64,000 nucleotides of DNA from Micromonospora echinaurantiaca (GTDB taxonomy: Bacteria > Actinomycetota > Actinomycetes > Mycobacteriales > Micromonosporaceae): contig NZ_LT607750.1 of assembly GCF_900090235.1 (NCBI RefSeq), forward strand, positions 6,777,501 to 6,841,500, written 5' to 3'. The position numbers and the translations under genes are program-made. Shown here one piece after another: positions 9,701-17,778 of this stretch; position 1 is the first letter of the stretch; every line of letters starts with the position of its first letter. The notes under the pieces were generated by a model that had not been told where the DNA came from, searched no databases, and worked only from the letters and a program-made list of their open reading frames with translations.

Positions 9701-10280
9701 GGGCCTCGGCGACGACGCCGACAACGAGCCCGAGGCGCCGACGGCGCCGGAGGTGGCCGAGCGCCCCCGGTACACCCCGCCGGCCGTCGACCCGGCCCGC
9801 CCGGTCGTCATGCAGAAGGCGGTCGCCCCCAGCCAGCTCGGCTACTACCTGGAGCGCGGCTACGACCGGGTCTCCGGGTTCGTGCACCGGGCCAGCGAGC
9901 TGGCCCACCTGACCACACCGGCCCAGCTGTACGAGGCCCTCGGCCTGGACTATCCCGACTCGCCGTTCGCCCGCAACGCCGAGGAGATCTACGTGCTGCG
10001 CTGGCCGGCGTATCGGCCCAGCCTCTACCGGATCCCCTACGGCGGGCAGAACGAGGCCGCCATGCGGGCCATGGAGGGCTGGGTCATCGAACGCGGGCCC
10101 TTCCGGGGCAACGGCTTCGCCCCGGGCGAGAGCAGCGACGTGGTGGCGGAGTTCAAGGTGGACAGCGCCCGGCTGCCGCACGGCGCACAGCTGTGGCGGA
10201 TCGGCGCGGACGGCACCGAACGGATGGTCGCCGTGCTCGACACCGACGCGCTGCTCTGGCGCCAGGTGGACGCGCCGTGA
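6774..10280 (+). CDS. Large protein with two SseB-like domains, long Pro/Ala linker and unknown C-terminal domain
   Basis: 1168 residues. Residues about 5-125 and 850-975 each resemble the SseB N-terminal domain (pattern LRDALRANDQQRYFRILA...LLLPV...WWLAVNPGLPIEGYLPAWY, and again LLLARVLLPV...WSFAVNPGTPVGAKLPGE). The intervening 700 residues are Pro/Ala/Gly-rich and disordered, with a GW-centred repeat at about 587-712. Residues about 1015-1168 form a distinct folded domain (YYLERGYDRVSGF...YRPSLYRIPYGG...) I cannot place. GTG at 6774 is chosen after GGAGGAGGGG; an in-frame GTG lies at 6768. Its stop overlaps the next gene. Placement beside mycP suggests a T7SS link, which is inference. Confidence 0.75.
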   Translation: MTGWEPATEAEAALRDALRANDQQRYFRILARTDLLLPVPEPALGQASGWGTWTTSGRTHVLAFTSAAAMRACLGEHAGASRLTSYPDLASGWPNHEWWLAVNPGLPIEGYLPAWYVAQLSRGDVRLPGRTMGARARLERAETVARARAAGAGNPPSGPPTPAARPPAAEQVAPSRPEPPTVPLPPRVATPAGPVGPARDRRSVEALRPSVPPPYPADPARSERPDLGWITRPVPPAFPHSGTGDPAAPARPGVPPAEPVAEPGRPPANGRSTGDAPARTAPRSFFEPASGRGSAYRDDPVRPADRAVPPSRFARGSQPFPRRRPAGDPVPDGPTEAFPTTQPYAPPSRPDPARGSAQWPPPPEEVTRAIPVPTERGYPGPPPDEETTQALPRRRPAPAPADPADDLPPSAAEPVSGPPAPRRGFTPIVIEGTIVESRDLTEPLDAGPPVSAGPGPFGPDDSGPPVPNSSSAAPAGGPASAGFGSGGSAGAGPASSGESAGAGFGSPAAGPAAPPSAGAAAPPVWSARPAGTGVPGPERVAERPGSTGEAGLGPAGAEPLPGVPSVRSPGGQAGGDEPEAASPAPADRRSTGWLPSQPVSADPQPAGNIPTRSPSDAATADRRTAGWLPNQGDPQAAGTMPAGPAAGSVATAGQQSAGWAANEAFDAEAVGTLPASEPLSGSGVSPDQPGASDRPGAGWIPDQPAPAEHSAWTPARTGDGTPQAGAAPEVAPAAGSAAENASDLADTGPLWTVPDPVVTPPAAGTPATEQGSDPARANHTGAPTAGPTTDAPTAGPGTDAWTTGPEADAPTAGSGTDPRDAGTGGTGPAAEPPPTRAAEPPSAPAAEFQPANPVEEDLLDAAGAGSTDTFLSTLLLARVLLPVSAESAPGSRPGEPGFVWRTEELDGETFVVVYTSPERLADHTDAPVETVRVRFVQLIRRWPDEAWSFAVNPGTPVGAKLPGEQIVGLANWAAEVGLGDDADNEPEAPTAPEVAERPRYTPPAVDPARPVVMQKAVAPSQLGYYLERGYDRVSGFVHRASELAHLTTPAQLYEALGLDYPDSPFARNAEEIYVLRWPAYRPSLYRIPYGGQNEAAMRAMEGWVIERGPFRGNGFAPGESSDVVAEFKVDSARLPHGAQLWRIGADGTERMVAVLDTDALLWRQVDAP

Positions 10281-10642
10281 TCCGGGACGGCTACGTGGCC
10301 CGGTGGCGCGGGCGCGAGTACCAGGCCAGCCCGGACGGCGACGACATCCGGCTCTACCAGCCCGAACCGGGTGAGGGTTTCCAGGAGGTACGCCCCGGCC
10401 GGTACGTGCGGGTGCTGCCGGCCACCGAGGTGGAGGACCTGGCGTACGTGCGGACCACCTGCACCTGGCAGGGGCAGCCGTTCATCGTGCTCGGCGAGCA
10501 CGACGGCTGGCTGCGGGTCGAGTACACCGGTGGGCGCTGGCCGGTCGCCCGGGCGATGGGGCTGGAGGTGTTCGACTTCGGCGTCTACCAGGGCTGGGCG
10601 CCCGCCGCCGAGGTCGCCGACCTGCGCGAACAGCGGGTCTGA
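10277..10642 (+). CDS. Small protein coupled to the SseB-domain protein (possible immunity/chaperone partner)
   Basis: 121 residues, GTG start at 10277 overlapping the TGA of the preceding gene (GTGA), so translation is coupled. The sequence is beta-rich and without membrane segments (YVARWRGREYQASPDGDDIR, RPGRYVRVLPATEVEDLAYV, VLGEHDGWLRVEYTGG). I recall similar small proteins downstream of large actinobacterial secreted or toxin-like proteins, which would suit an immunity or chaperone role, but nothing in the sequence proves it. It converges on the hydrolase gene with one base between stops. Confidence 0.7.
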   Translation: MIRDGYVARWRGREYQASPDGDDIRLYQPEPGEGFQEVRPGRYVRVLPATEVEDLAYVRTTCTWQGQPFIVLGEHDGWLRVEYTGGRWPVARAMGLEVFDFGVYQGWAPAAEVADLREQRV

Positions 10643-10643
10643 G

Positions 10644-11576
10644 TCAGGACTTCGCCCAGCGCAGGATCTCGCCGAGCACCACCTCCGGCGCCTCCACGTG
10701 TGGGAAGTGGCCCACGTCGTCGAGCAGCCGCCACTCGTACGGCGCCACCACGTACCGGCCGGAGCCCTGGGCGGTACGCGGCAGCGAGGCCCGGTCGAGC
10801 GCGCCGTGCAGTTGCAGGGTCGGGGTGATCAGCGGCTTCTGCATCAGCCGGACGAACCGGTAGCCGTGCAGGCGCAGCACCGAGCGGAACGCCCAGCGGT
10901 AGCCCTCCAGCGCGCAGAACGCTGCCTGCGGGATCCGCATCGCCTCCCGGCAGCGCCGCGCGTACGCGCCGAAGTCCGGCCCGGACACCCAGCGCGGCCC
11001 GCCCCAGCGGCGCAGCATCTCCTCGACCGCCGTGGCACCGTCCCGGGTGAGCACGTGCTCGTAGCGGGGCAGCTGGAACTTCAGGGTCGGGGTGGACGCG
11101 GCGAACTGCCCGCGCGGGTCGGCGAAGATGGCGGCCCGCAGCCGCAGCGGGTGCGGCGCGCCGAGCACCACCAGCCGCCGGACCAGGGCGGGGTGGAAGG
11201 ACGCCACGGTCCAGCCGATCAGGCCGCCGGCGCCGGTGCCGACCACGGTGGCGGAGCGTTCGCCGAGCGCACGGATCAGCCCGGCGACGTCGGCGGCCAG
11301 CGTGTAGCCGTCGTACCCCCGGGGTGGCTTGTCGCTGGCGCCGTAGCCGCGCAGGTCGACGGCGACGGCGCGGAAGCCGGCGTCGGCGACCGCCGGCAGC
11401 ATCTCGTGCCAGGCCCACCAGTGCTCGGGGAAGCCGTGCAGGAAGAGCACCATCGGCCCGGCGCCGGCTTCGACCACGTGGAACCGGCTGCCGTTCGCCC
11501 CGACGAACCGGTGCGTCCACGGCCCTTCGGTGAGGACGCAGGACTCGTCGACGGGCCCGTCGTGCTGCTCGGTCAT
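10644..11576 (-). CDS. Alpha/beta hydrolase (epoxide-hydrolase-like) with altered nucleophile elbow
   Basis: 310-residue alpha/beta-hydrolase fold protein. Visible are the oxyanion-hole motif FLHGFPEHWWAW (about 45-56), VDLRGYGASDKP (73-84), a cap domain, and the late histidine motif DDVGHFPHVEAPE. The usual nucleophile elbow (G-H/T-D-W-G-G in epoxide hydrolases, G-x-S-x-G in esterases) reads GTGAGG here, so residue 115 is Gly instead of Asp/Ser. The enzyme may therefore be inactive as a classical hydrolase or use another mechanism. ATG at 11576. No operon partner is evident. Confidence 0.8.
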   Translation of the reverse strand: MTEQHDGPVDESCVLTEGPWTHRFVGANGSRFHVVEAGAGPMVLFLHGFPEHWWAWHEMLPAVADAGFRAVAVDLRGYGASDKPPRGYDGYTLAADVAGLIRALGERSATVVGTGAGGLIGWTVASFHPALVRRLVVLGAPHPLRLRAAIFADPRGQFAASTPTLKFQLPRYEHVLTRDGATAVEEMLRRWGGPRWVSGPDFGAYARRCREAMRIPQAAFCALEGYRWAFRSVLRLHGYRFVRLMQKPLITPTLQLHGALDRASLPRTAQGSGRYVVAPYEWRLLDDVGHFPHVEAPEVVLGEILRWAKS

Positions 11577-11652
11577 GGCAGACAGCCTAGGACCCCGGTG
11601 CCGGCTGGCTCGTCCGCCGGCCCGGCCGGTGGTCGGGATCGCCCGTTCCCGG

Positions 11653-12138
11653 TCAGCCGACCGGGCTGATCGTGACGATGCTGGCCGGGGTGCCCGGGCC
11701 GCAGTCGGCCGCCGGATCGGCGGGGCCGATGGTCACCCGGACCCAACTGCCGGTGGCGAAGTTGCCCTTGCCGACGCCGTGCAGCGCGTACTCGCGGCCG
11801 TCGTCGGTGACCAGGCCGTAGCAGGGCCCGGCACCGCCCCGGGTGATCCGGCCGGCGACGATGTTCGCCTTGCGCAGGTCGGTGGGCTGGCTCGGCGGCG
11901 CGGTCGGCGGACCCATGGTGGGCAGGTCCGTCGTGGCGCGGGAGGGTCGGCCCGAGGGTGCCGCCGGGGTGGGGCCGGTGGACGGGGTGTCGGCCGTGGA
12001 GGCCAGGCCAGGGTCTGCCGGGGAGGTCGGCGGCGTGGGTTGCGTGGGCACGGCACTCTCCTCCTGCGGGCCGGCGCAGCCGGCCAGGCCGAGGACGGCG
12101 GCCAGGCCGGCGACGGTGGTACGGGTTGCACGACGCAC
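11653..12138 (-). CDS. Putative lipoprotein with conserved C-terminal domain
   Basis: 161 residues from a GTG at 12138, chosen because it places a lipoprotein signal (TTVAGLAAVLGLAGC, lipobox LAGC at Cys20) at the N-terminus; longer readings add an unlikely Arg-rich leader. A Pro/Thr/Ser linker of about 65 residues follows, then a small beta-rich domain (NIVAGRITRGGAGPCYGLVTDDGREYALHG...GSWVRVTIGPA) with two cysteines. This probably sits on the outer face of the membrane. I do not recognise a specific function. It lies downstream of the first protease gene but beyond that gene's terminator. Confidence 0.65.
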   Translation of the reverse strand: MRRATRTTVAGLAAVLGLAGCAGPQEESAVPTQPTPPTSPADPGLASTADTPSTGPTPAAPSGRPSRATTDLPTMGPPTAPPSQPTDLRKANIVAGRITRGGAGPCYGLVTDDGREYALHGVGKGNFATGSWVRVTIGPADPAADCGPGTPASIVTISPVG

Positions 12139-12302
12139 GCCGGTCGGACGTGCCGGCACGACGGGGGGTTCCCGCCAGGGCGCCCCCGGAAACCGCCGCC
12201 GACGTGCGCCCGCCGCCGCAGCGCTGCGGCTCCGGTGCGCCACCTGCGCCGGAGCGCTGACGGACCGCGGGCCGGCTGCGCGGATCCGTCCCGAGAAAAG
12301 GG

Positions 12303-12335
12303 CGATGCCCGGGCAGGTGGCCTGCCCGGGCATCG
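12303..12335 (-). terminator. Intrinsic terminator of first M6 protease gene
   Basis: Perfect 15-base inverted repeat (arm CGATGCCCGGGCAGG) with a 3-base loop, starting 22 bases after the protease stop on the minus strand, followed on that strand by CCCTTTTCTC. Confidence 0.85.
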
Positions 12336-12357
12336 CGGGGTGGTGCCGATCAGCGGA

Positions 12358-14763
12358 TCAGGAGAAGCGGACCTTCACCGAGGTGCCGTCCTGCTCCAGA
12401 ACGCGGATCTTCGTGCCGGTGGCCGGGAGCTTGACGCCGTGGTTCGGCAGCTCCGCGTACCAGTACTTCTGGGTGTCGTCGAACAGCGGCTGCGCGGCCT
12501 GGCCACGGATGTACTGCGGCTGGCTGTTGAGGTGCAGCGTGAACGAGTCGGCCTTCTTCAGGCTGAACGGCGCGTCGTAGACCTGGACGCGGGCCCGCCA
12601 GGGCTGCCCGGTCAGGTTGTAGATCGGCCGCGGGTGCGCGTCAATGTAGAGGTTGCGACCCTCACCCGGGTGCGCGAACGTGTCGTTGTCGGCCCACCGG
12701 AGGTTCCAGTAGGAGATCAGCAGACCCTCCTGGTACGCGTAGTGGTCCACGTAGTCCGGGCGGGTGTTCGCGTAGCCGAAGAAGTACGGACCGGTCTTGA
12801 GGTACTTGTCGTACGAGACGTAGGTCCGGTTGCCGGCGATGTAGTAGTTGTCGAAGAGCCGGGTGTAGGTCTCCTCGACGATGCTCCAGCCGTTGAGGGC
12901 CCAGTCGCCCGCGCCGGCCTCGGCCCCGTCGGAGAGGACCGTCTGCCCGTCGGCGGTCACGGTGATGGCGTCACCGTAGAAGCCGCCCTCGGCGACACCA
13001 CCGTCGGTCTGGTAGCGCAGCCGGAACTGCGCGACCTTGCCCGCCGCCAGGTCGAGCGGGATGTTGATGTCCACCCACTCGCCGTTGCTGCTGCCGTCCA
13101 GGGCCGGACGTCCGGGCGAGATCTCCGGAAGCGGCTGCCCGTTAACCGTGCCGTTCTGCGGGGTCCAGGTCTGACCGTTGTCGGTCGAGACCTCGAAGAA
13201 CATGTAGTCGTACCCGGCCTCGATGTCGTAGCGGCCCTTCATCGACAGCGACGCCGACGACTTCCCGGTGAGGTCCACCGTGCGGGTCATCGTGTTGTTC
13301 AGGTCGTCGTCGTTGCCGGAGAAGAACTGCTTGGTGCCCTCGAACGGCGCGCCGTTGTTGAACGTGTACTCCCGCTGCGGGAGCACCACCACGGCGGCCT
13401 GCGGCTTGTCGGAGTTGTACTCCTGCGGGCCGAGGGTCATCGTGCGCTTCTGGCCCGCGACGATGACCTCGTAGTCGAGCCAGCCGAGCTGGAGCTTGTT
13501 CCAGGCGCCCAGGTCGCCACCGCGCTCACCGATGCCGCCGTCGTTCTTGGCACCGAGCCGGCTCTGGGCCATCAGGGTCCAGTGCTCGTTGTTGTTGTCC
13601 CCACCGCTGAGCACGTTGTAGTCGTCCGGCAGACCGAGGTCGTGCCCGTACTCGTGGTAGAAGACGCTCCGGCCGCCGTTCTCCGGCTGGATGGTGTAGT
13701 CACCGATCCAGATGCCCGTGTTGCCGATCTGGGTGCCGCCGGCCGGGAAGTTGACCGGACCGGTCGAGCCCTGGTCGGACGCGAAGGCGTACCAGCGGTG
13801 GCTCCAGATGGCGTCCTCACCCTGGTACGGGTCGCCGTCGGCCTCGTCGCCGCCGGAGTGGACGATCTGGAAGTGGTCGATGTAGCCGTCCGACTCGTTG
13901 AAGTTGCCGTCCGAGTCGTGGTCGTACCGGTCCCACTGGTCCATCGCCTTGACTTCTTCGGCGATCTCGGCGTCGCTGCGGCCGGCGGCCTTCTGGTCGG
14001 CGACCCACTGGTTGGCGGCGTCGCGGACCAGCGCCCAGGTGTTGGTGCAGACGTTGTCGGCGCACGGGTAGCCACCGGAGCGGCCGTACCGGGCCTCGTT
14101 GTAGCGGACCTTGACCCAGTCGGTGACCGTGCCCTCGACGCTGTAGCGGCCCGAGGACTGCGCCTCGTAGTACTGCTTCAGCGACTCGTCACCCGGCGCG
14201 GTGCCGAAGTAGAGCTTGCGGTAGTGGTCGGCGTTGTAGTCCGCCTGCCAGACGGTGGAGTTGTCCACCGCCCGGTTGGGGGCCGGGATCTCGTTGTGCA
14301 GCGGCCCGTCGAACCGGGTCGGACCCGGCGTGCCCGGGTCGGTGTCCTGGTCCGGGTAGTTCGGGTGCCGCTCGTTGCCGAACTCGGCCAGGATCACGAA
14401 GATCCGGTCGGTCTTCTCCCGGGAGAGCTCGACGTACTGGTCCTCGGTCTGGGCGGCGCCGGCCCGGGCGGAGCGGGCGGTGGCCCTCTCGGCCTGGGTC
14501 TTGCCGACCTTGACCACCGTGCTGCCGTTGATCCGCTCCGCCTTCGCCCTGCCGGAGAGGACCTCGCTGAGGCCCTCTTGGCGTAGCGCGCGGCGCTTGT
14601 CCTCGAGCGGGTTCGGCAGGTCGTGGTCGACATGGGCGGGCTCGGCAACCGACGGAGCGGCCGTCGGCAGCTTCGGCTGCGGCGCGGCGCTGGCCGACGT
14701 GGTGAACGCCAGCCCCGACGCTGTCAGCCCAAGCCCGAGCAGACCCACTGCGACTTTGCGCAC
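12358..14763 (-). CDS. Secreted M6 (immune inhibitor A family) metalloprotease 1
   Basis: 801-residue secreted zinc protease. A signal peptide (VAVGLLGLGLTASGLAFTTSASA) is followed by a propeptide, then the catalytic domain with FYHEYGHDLGLPD (zinc ligands in HExxH plus downstream Asp; about residue 370). A Ca-binding-like acidic loop DHDSDGNFNESDGYIDH precedes it, and the C-terminal half is the beta-sandwich/MAM-like region typical of immune inhibitor A proteases. Family members degrade extracellular proteins. It is the last of three tandem paralogous genes, transcribed separately as judged by its own terminator and the TGGGA-rich upstream region. It differs from the other two in having LPDDYN where they have LPDLYDT. 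Confidence 0.9.
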   Translation of the reverse strand: MRKVAVGLLGLGLTASGLAFTTSASAAPQPKLPTAAPSVAEPAHVDHDLPNPLEDKRRALRQEGLSEVLSGRAKAERINGSTVVKVGKTQAERATARSARAGAAQTEDQYVELSREKTDRIFVILAEFGNERHPNYPDQDTDPGTPGPTRFDGPLHNEIPAPNRAVDNSTVWQADYNADHYRKLYFGTAPGDESLKQYYEAQSSGRYSVEGTVTDWVKVRYNEARYGRSGGYPCADNVCTNTWALVRDAANQWVADQKAAGRSDAEIAEEVKAMDQWDRYDHDSDGNFNESDGYIDHFQIVHSGGDEADGDPYQGEDAIWSHRWYAFASDQGSTGPVNFPAGGTQIGNTGIWIGDYTIQPENGGRSVFYHEYGHDLGLPDDYNVLSGGDNNNEHWTLMAQSRLGAKNDGGIGERGGDLGAWNKLQLGWLDYEVIVAGQKRTMTLGPQEYNSDKPQAAVVVLPQREYTFNNGAPFEGTKQFFSGNDDDLNNTMTRTVDLTGKSSASLSMKGRYDIEAGYDYMFFEVSTDNGQTWTPQNGTVNGQPLPEISPGRPALDGSSNGEWVDINIPLDLAAGKVAQFRLRYQTDGGVAEGGFYGDAITVTADGQTVLSDGAEAGAGDWALNGWSIVEETYTRLFDNYYIAGNRTYVSYDKYLKTGPYFFGYANTRPDYVDHYAYQEGLLISYWNLRWADNDTFAHPGEGRNLYIDAHPRPIYNLTGQPWRARVQVYDAPFSLKKADSFTLHLNSQPQYIRGQAAQPLFDDTQKYWYAELPNHGVKLPATGTKIRVLEQDGTSVKVRFS

Positions 14764-14821
14764 GTGGTACCTCCGGTGTGAGGGAACCGGCCCTACGGGG
14801 GTACGGGCCGGTGGAAATCGA

Positions 14822-14920
14822 TCCCACTAGTGGGACCAATGGTGAACATAGACACTGGTGGGACCGGTGGGAAGACGCGTGCGTCGATTTGTTGCAAGAT
14901 TTTGTTGGGAACGCTTCCCA
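14822..14920. promoter_or_regulatory. Cluster of TGGGA-type palindromes upstream of protease 1
   Basis: Within 100 bases there are two inverted repeats, TCCCACTAGTGGGA (14822-14835) and TGGGAACGCTTCCCA (14906-14920), and further TGGGA half-sites between them. The second resembles LacI-family operators of actinobacteria (compare the CebR box TGGGAGCGCTCCCA). They lie 59-157 bases upstream of the protease start, where a repressor would act. The regulator is not identified. Confidence 0.5.
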
Positions 14921-15015
14921 CTGTCACATCCCGGACTTTCGCCACGGTCGTGACCGGGGTGGACGGACCCGCGCAGGGTGCCGAGCGACGCCTTTCGATC
15001 AATTTGTTGGCGTAC

Positions 15016-15056
15016 GCAAAAAGTGGGGCCGGTGGCGTCGCCGCCACCGGCCCCAC
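15016..15056 (-). terminator. Intrinsic terminator of second M6 protease gene
   Basis: Perfect 15-base stem (arm GTGGGGCCGGTGGCG, 15023-15037 with 15042-15056), 4-base loop, followed on the minus strand by TTTTTGCG. It lies 15 bases beyond the protease stop. Confidence 0.92.
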
Positions 15057-15070
15057 GGGTGTCGCTGTCG

Positions 15071-17374
15071 TCAGTTGCTGACCTTGACCACCATGTCGTC
15101 GGTCGGGTTGGTGCCCTGCTGGACGATCTCGATGCGGGTGCCACTGCCGGCCACCTTCACCGAGTTCCACGGGTTGCTGCCGCTCCAGTACTTGTTCGGC
15201 CCGTTGTCGCTGAACACCGGGTTCGGGTCCATCGCCGGAACGGTGACCGGCACGCCGTTGACGTGGAACGTCTGGGCCGGCTTGCCGAACTTGCTGAAGG
15301 TGGCGTCGTAACCGTTGCGCCTGTTGCTGATCGTGCCCTGGCCGACCTTGATCTGGCCCGGCCGCACGTCCACCGGGAGGTTCAGGCCGTAGCCCGGGTG
15401 CTCCGAGGTGTTGTTGTCGCCGTACGCGTAGTTGACGTACCAGACCAGCATGCCCGGGTGGTTGGCGAACCGCTCGACGAAGTTCGGCCGGGTGTTGCCG
15501 AAGCCGAAGTTGTAGCCGCCGGTGCGCAGGGTGTCGTCGTACCCGTAGTAGCTGCGGTTCTCCGCGATGTAGAACCGCGGGTACGAGTCGGTGACCGAGC
15601 CGGTCATCCGGGTGAAGCCCTTCGCGGTCCACTCCGCGGCCAGCGTCTCGGCGTCGTCGGTCCAGACGGTGGCGCCGTTGGCGACCAGCGAGACGTTGTC
15701 CAGGAACGCGCCGGCGAGGTGCACGCCGCCGTCGGTCTGGTAGCGGTAGCGGAACAGCACGCTCTGCCCGGCGTACGCGGACAGGTCGTAGCCGAGGTCC
15801 ACCCAGGTGCCGCCGGTCGAGCCGTCGACCCCGGTCTCACCGGCGTCGATCGACGAGTTGCTCAGCGGGGTCCAGCTGGACCCGCCGTTGGTGGACACCT
15901 CGGCGTAGAGGTAGTCGTAGTCCTCTTCGATGTCGTACCAGGCCTTCGCGGTGATCGACGCGGAGGTCGCACCGGTCAGGTCCAGCTGACGGGTCAGCGT
16001 GGTGTTCAGGTCGTCGGCGCTGCCGCCCCACCACTCGTACGACCCGCCGAACGGCGTGTTGTAGCTCGTGGTCTGGGTCTGCGCGGGCAGGTTGACCACG
16101 ACCGCCTGGGCCTTCGGCCCGTCGCTGTCACCGGCCGGCCCGAGCGTGACCTGGGTGGTGCCGCTGTTCTCCTCGACCACCGAGTAGTTCAGCCAGCCGA
16201 GGTAGAGCTTCGACCACGGGTCCATGTAGCCCGGGGTCGACCCGATGTCGTCGGTGCCGTGGCTCAGCCACGAACCCGAGGCCATCAGGCTCCAGAAGCC
16301 CACGCCGTTGTCGCCACCGGCGGTGTCGTAGAGGTCCGGCAGACCGAGGTCGTGGCCGTACTCGTGGGCGAAGACGCCCAGCCCGCCGTTCTCCGGCTCC
16401 GTGGTGTAGTCCCGGATCCAGATGCCGGTGTCGCCGATCTGCACGCCGCCGGCCTTGTTCTCGCCCGGACCGGCGCTGCCGGCGAGGTTCGGGAACGCGG
16501 CCCAGCGGTGCGACCAGATGGCGTCCTCGCCCTGGGCGCCGCCGCCGGCCTCCTCGCCCTCACCGGCGTGCACCGCCTGGAAGTGGTCGATGTAGCCGTC
16601 GGGCTCGTTGAAGTCGCCGTCGCCGTCGAAGTCGTACCGGTCCCAGATGTCGAACTGGGTCAGGTACTGCTTGATCTCCGCGCTGGTCTTGCCGGCGGCG
16701 ACCTGGGACTCGTACCAGGCGGTGGCGCTGTCCTTGACGAAGTTCCAGTAGCCGTCCGCCTCGGAGATGGCGTTGCTGCCGTACCGGGCCTCGTTGTAGG
16801 GGACCTGCACCCAGTCGGTGACGTCACCGCTGACCGTGTAGCGGCCACCGGACTGCTTCAGGTAGAAGTCCCGCATCGACTCACCCGGACCGTAGAACAT
16901 GTCCAGGTAGTGGGCCCGGTCGAAGTTCGGCCGCCACAGCGTGCTGTTGTCGTCCGTGGCATTGCCGTCCCAGTTCCGGTCCGGCTCGGCGATCTGGTTG
17001 GCCACCGGGCCGGCAGCTCCACCGGTCCGGGGGTCGATCTGGTCGCCGAAGTTGACCAGCATCGTGAAGATCGGGTCGGTCTTCGGCGCCTGCTGGTACT
17101 CGACGAACAGGTCGTCCTTGACCTGGATGACCTTGGAACCGTTGCGCGTCTGCAGCTTGGCCTTGCCGGAGAGCAGGTCGGCGATGGCCTGCTTCCGGAC
17201 CTCCCGGTGCTGATCCGCCATCGGATCGGGGAGGTTGTCCTTGCCGTGCTTCGCCTTGTCGGAACCGGGGGTCGGGCCCGCGGCCGGAGCGCCGGAGGCC
17301 GGCGTCGACACGACTCCCGCCGCCAGCAGCGCGGCCGTGGCGGTGGCCAGGCCGGCTGTGACTCGTCTCCTCAA
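15071..17374 (-). CDS. Secreted M6 (immune inhibitor A family) metalloprotease 2
   Basis: 767 residues. The start is a TTG at 17374, supported by a strong AGGAGGAGGA ribosome site just upstream; no ATG or GTG fits. Signal peptide AGLATATAALLAAGVVSTPA, then propeptide, then catalytic motif FAHEYGHDLGLPDLYD (about residue 337), preceded by the acidic loop DFDGDGDFNEPDGYIDH. The C-terminal half carries the beta-sandwich region. It is paralogous to both neighbours in the same orientation and has its own terminator and a 404-base upstream region. Confidence 0.9.
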   Translation of the reverse strand: MRRRVTAGLATATAALLAAGVVSTPASGAPAAGPTPGSDKAKHGKDNLPDPMADQHREVRKQAIADLLSGKAKLQTRNGSKVIQVKDDLFVEYQQAPKTDPIFTMLVNFGDQIDPRTGGAAGPVANQIAEPDRNWDGNATDDNSTLWRPNFDRAHYLDMFYGPGESMRDFYLKQSGGRYTVSGDVTDWVQVPYNEARYGSNAISEADGYWNFVKDSATAWYESQVAAGKTSAEIKQYLTQFDIWDRYDFDGDGDFNEPDGYIDHFQAVHAGEGEEAGGGAQGEDAIWSHRWAAFPNLAGSAGPGENKAGGVQIGDTGIWIRDYTTEPENGGLGVFAHEYGHDLGLPDLYDTAGGDNGVGFWSLMASGSWLSHGTDDIGSTPGYMDPWSKLYLGWLNYSVVEENSGTTQVTLGPAGDSDGPKAQAVVVNLPAQTQTTSYNTPFGGSYEWWGGSADDLNTTLTRQLDLTGATSASITAKAWYDIEEDYDYLYAEVSTNGGSSWTPLSNSSIDAGETGVDGSTGGTWVDLGYDLSAYAGQSVLFRYRYQTDGGVHLAGAFLDNVSLVANGATVWTDDAETLAAEWTAKGFTRMTGSVTDSYPRFYIAENRSYYGYDDTLRTGGYNFGFGNTRPNFVERFANHPGMLVWYVNYAYGDNNTSEHPGYGLNLPVDVRPGQIKVGQGTISNRRNGYDATFSKFGKPAQTFHVNGVPVTVPAMDPNPVFSDNGPNKYWSGSNPWNSVKVAGSGTRIEIVQQGTNPTDDMVVKVSN

Positions 17375-17400
17375 AGGTCCTCCTCCTTTGTGGATCTGTT

Positions 17401-17436
17401 ACATGACGGACGCGGCCAAGGCCGTGACTGTCATGT
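17401..17436. promoter_or_regulatory. 36-bp imperfect palindrome in the protease 2 leader
   Basis: Arms ACATGAC / GTCATGT enclose an inner CGGCC-AA-GGCCG inverted repeat; 14 of 18 positions pair. It lies 27 bases upstream of the TTG start and just upstream of the ribosome site, so it could act as an operator or an mRNA hairpin. The rest of the 17437-17711 interval holds no gene that I can see. Confidence 0.45.
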
Positions 17437-17711
17437 GATGCGTCACTCACCCTTACAGAGGAGTAGCCCGTTGTCACGGGTCAATTGGCGCCTGAGGCGA
17501 CGATCGCGGGGTGACATGTCAGGAAAAATACGGGCCAAAGCGCGCGCCACGACAACCGACGTTCACGTTACGGTTTGGCCACGATCACCCAGCGTGAAGG
17601 TGGTTATGAGGTCCCATGAGGAGAGCGCCGCCAACTGGGAAAGTGTCACAGCCGGCGGTGCCGGAACGGCCGGACCGGGGGAGAACGGCCAGGCCATCGG
17701 CCCGAACGAGC

Positions 17712-17749
17712 GGAGGCCCGCCCGGAGCATGCGCTCCGGACGGGCCTCC
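17712..17749 (-). terminator. Hairpin terminator of third M6 protease gene
   Basis: 17-base arms (GGAGGCCCGCCCGGAGC / GCTCCGGACGGGCCTCC) with one mismatch and loop ATGC, 29 bases past the protease stop. No T-tract follows, as is common in high-GC actinobacteria. Confidence 0.75.
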
Positions 17750-17778
17750 TGGTGCCCCGTCGGCCGGGACCGTTCGGG

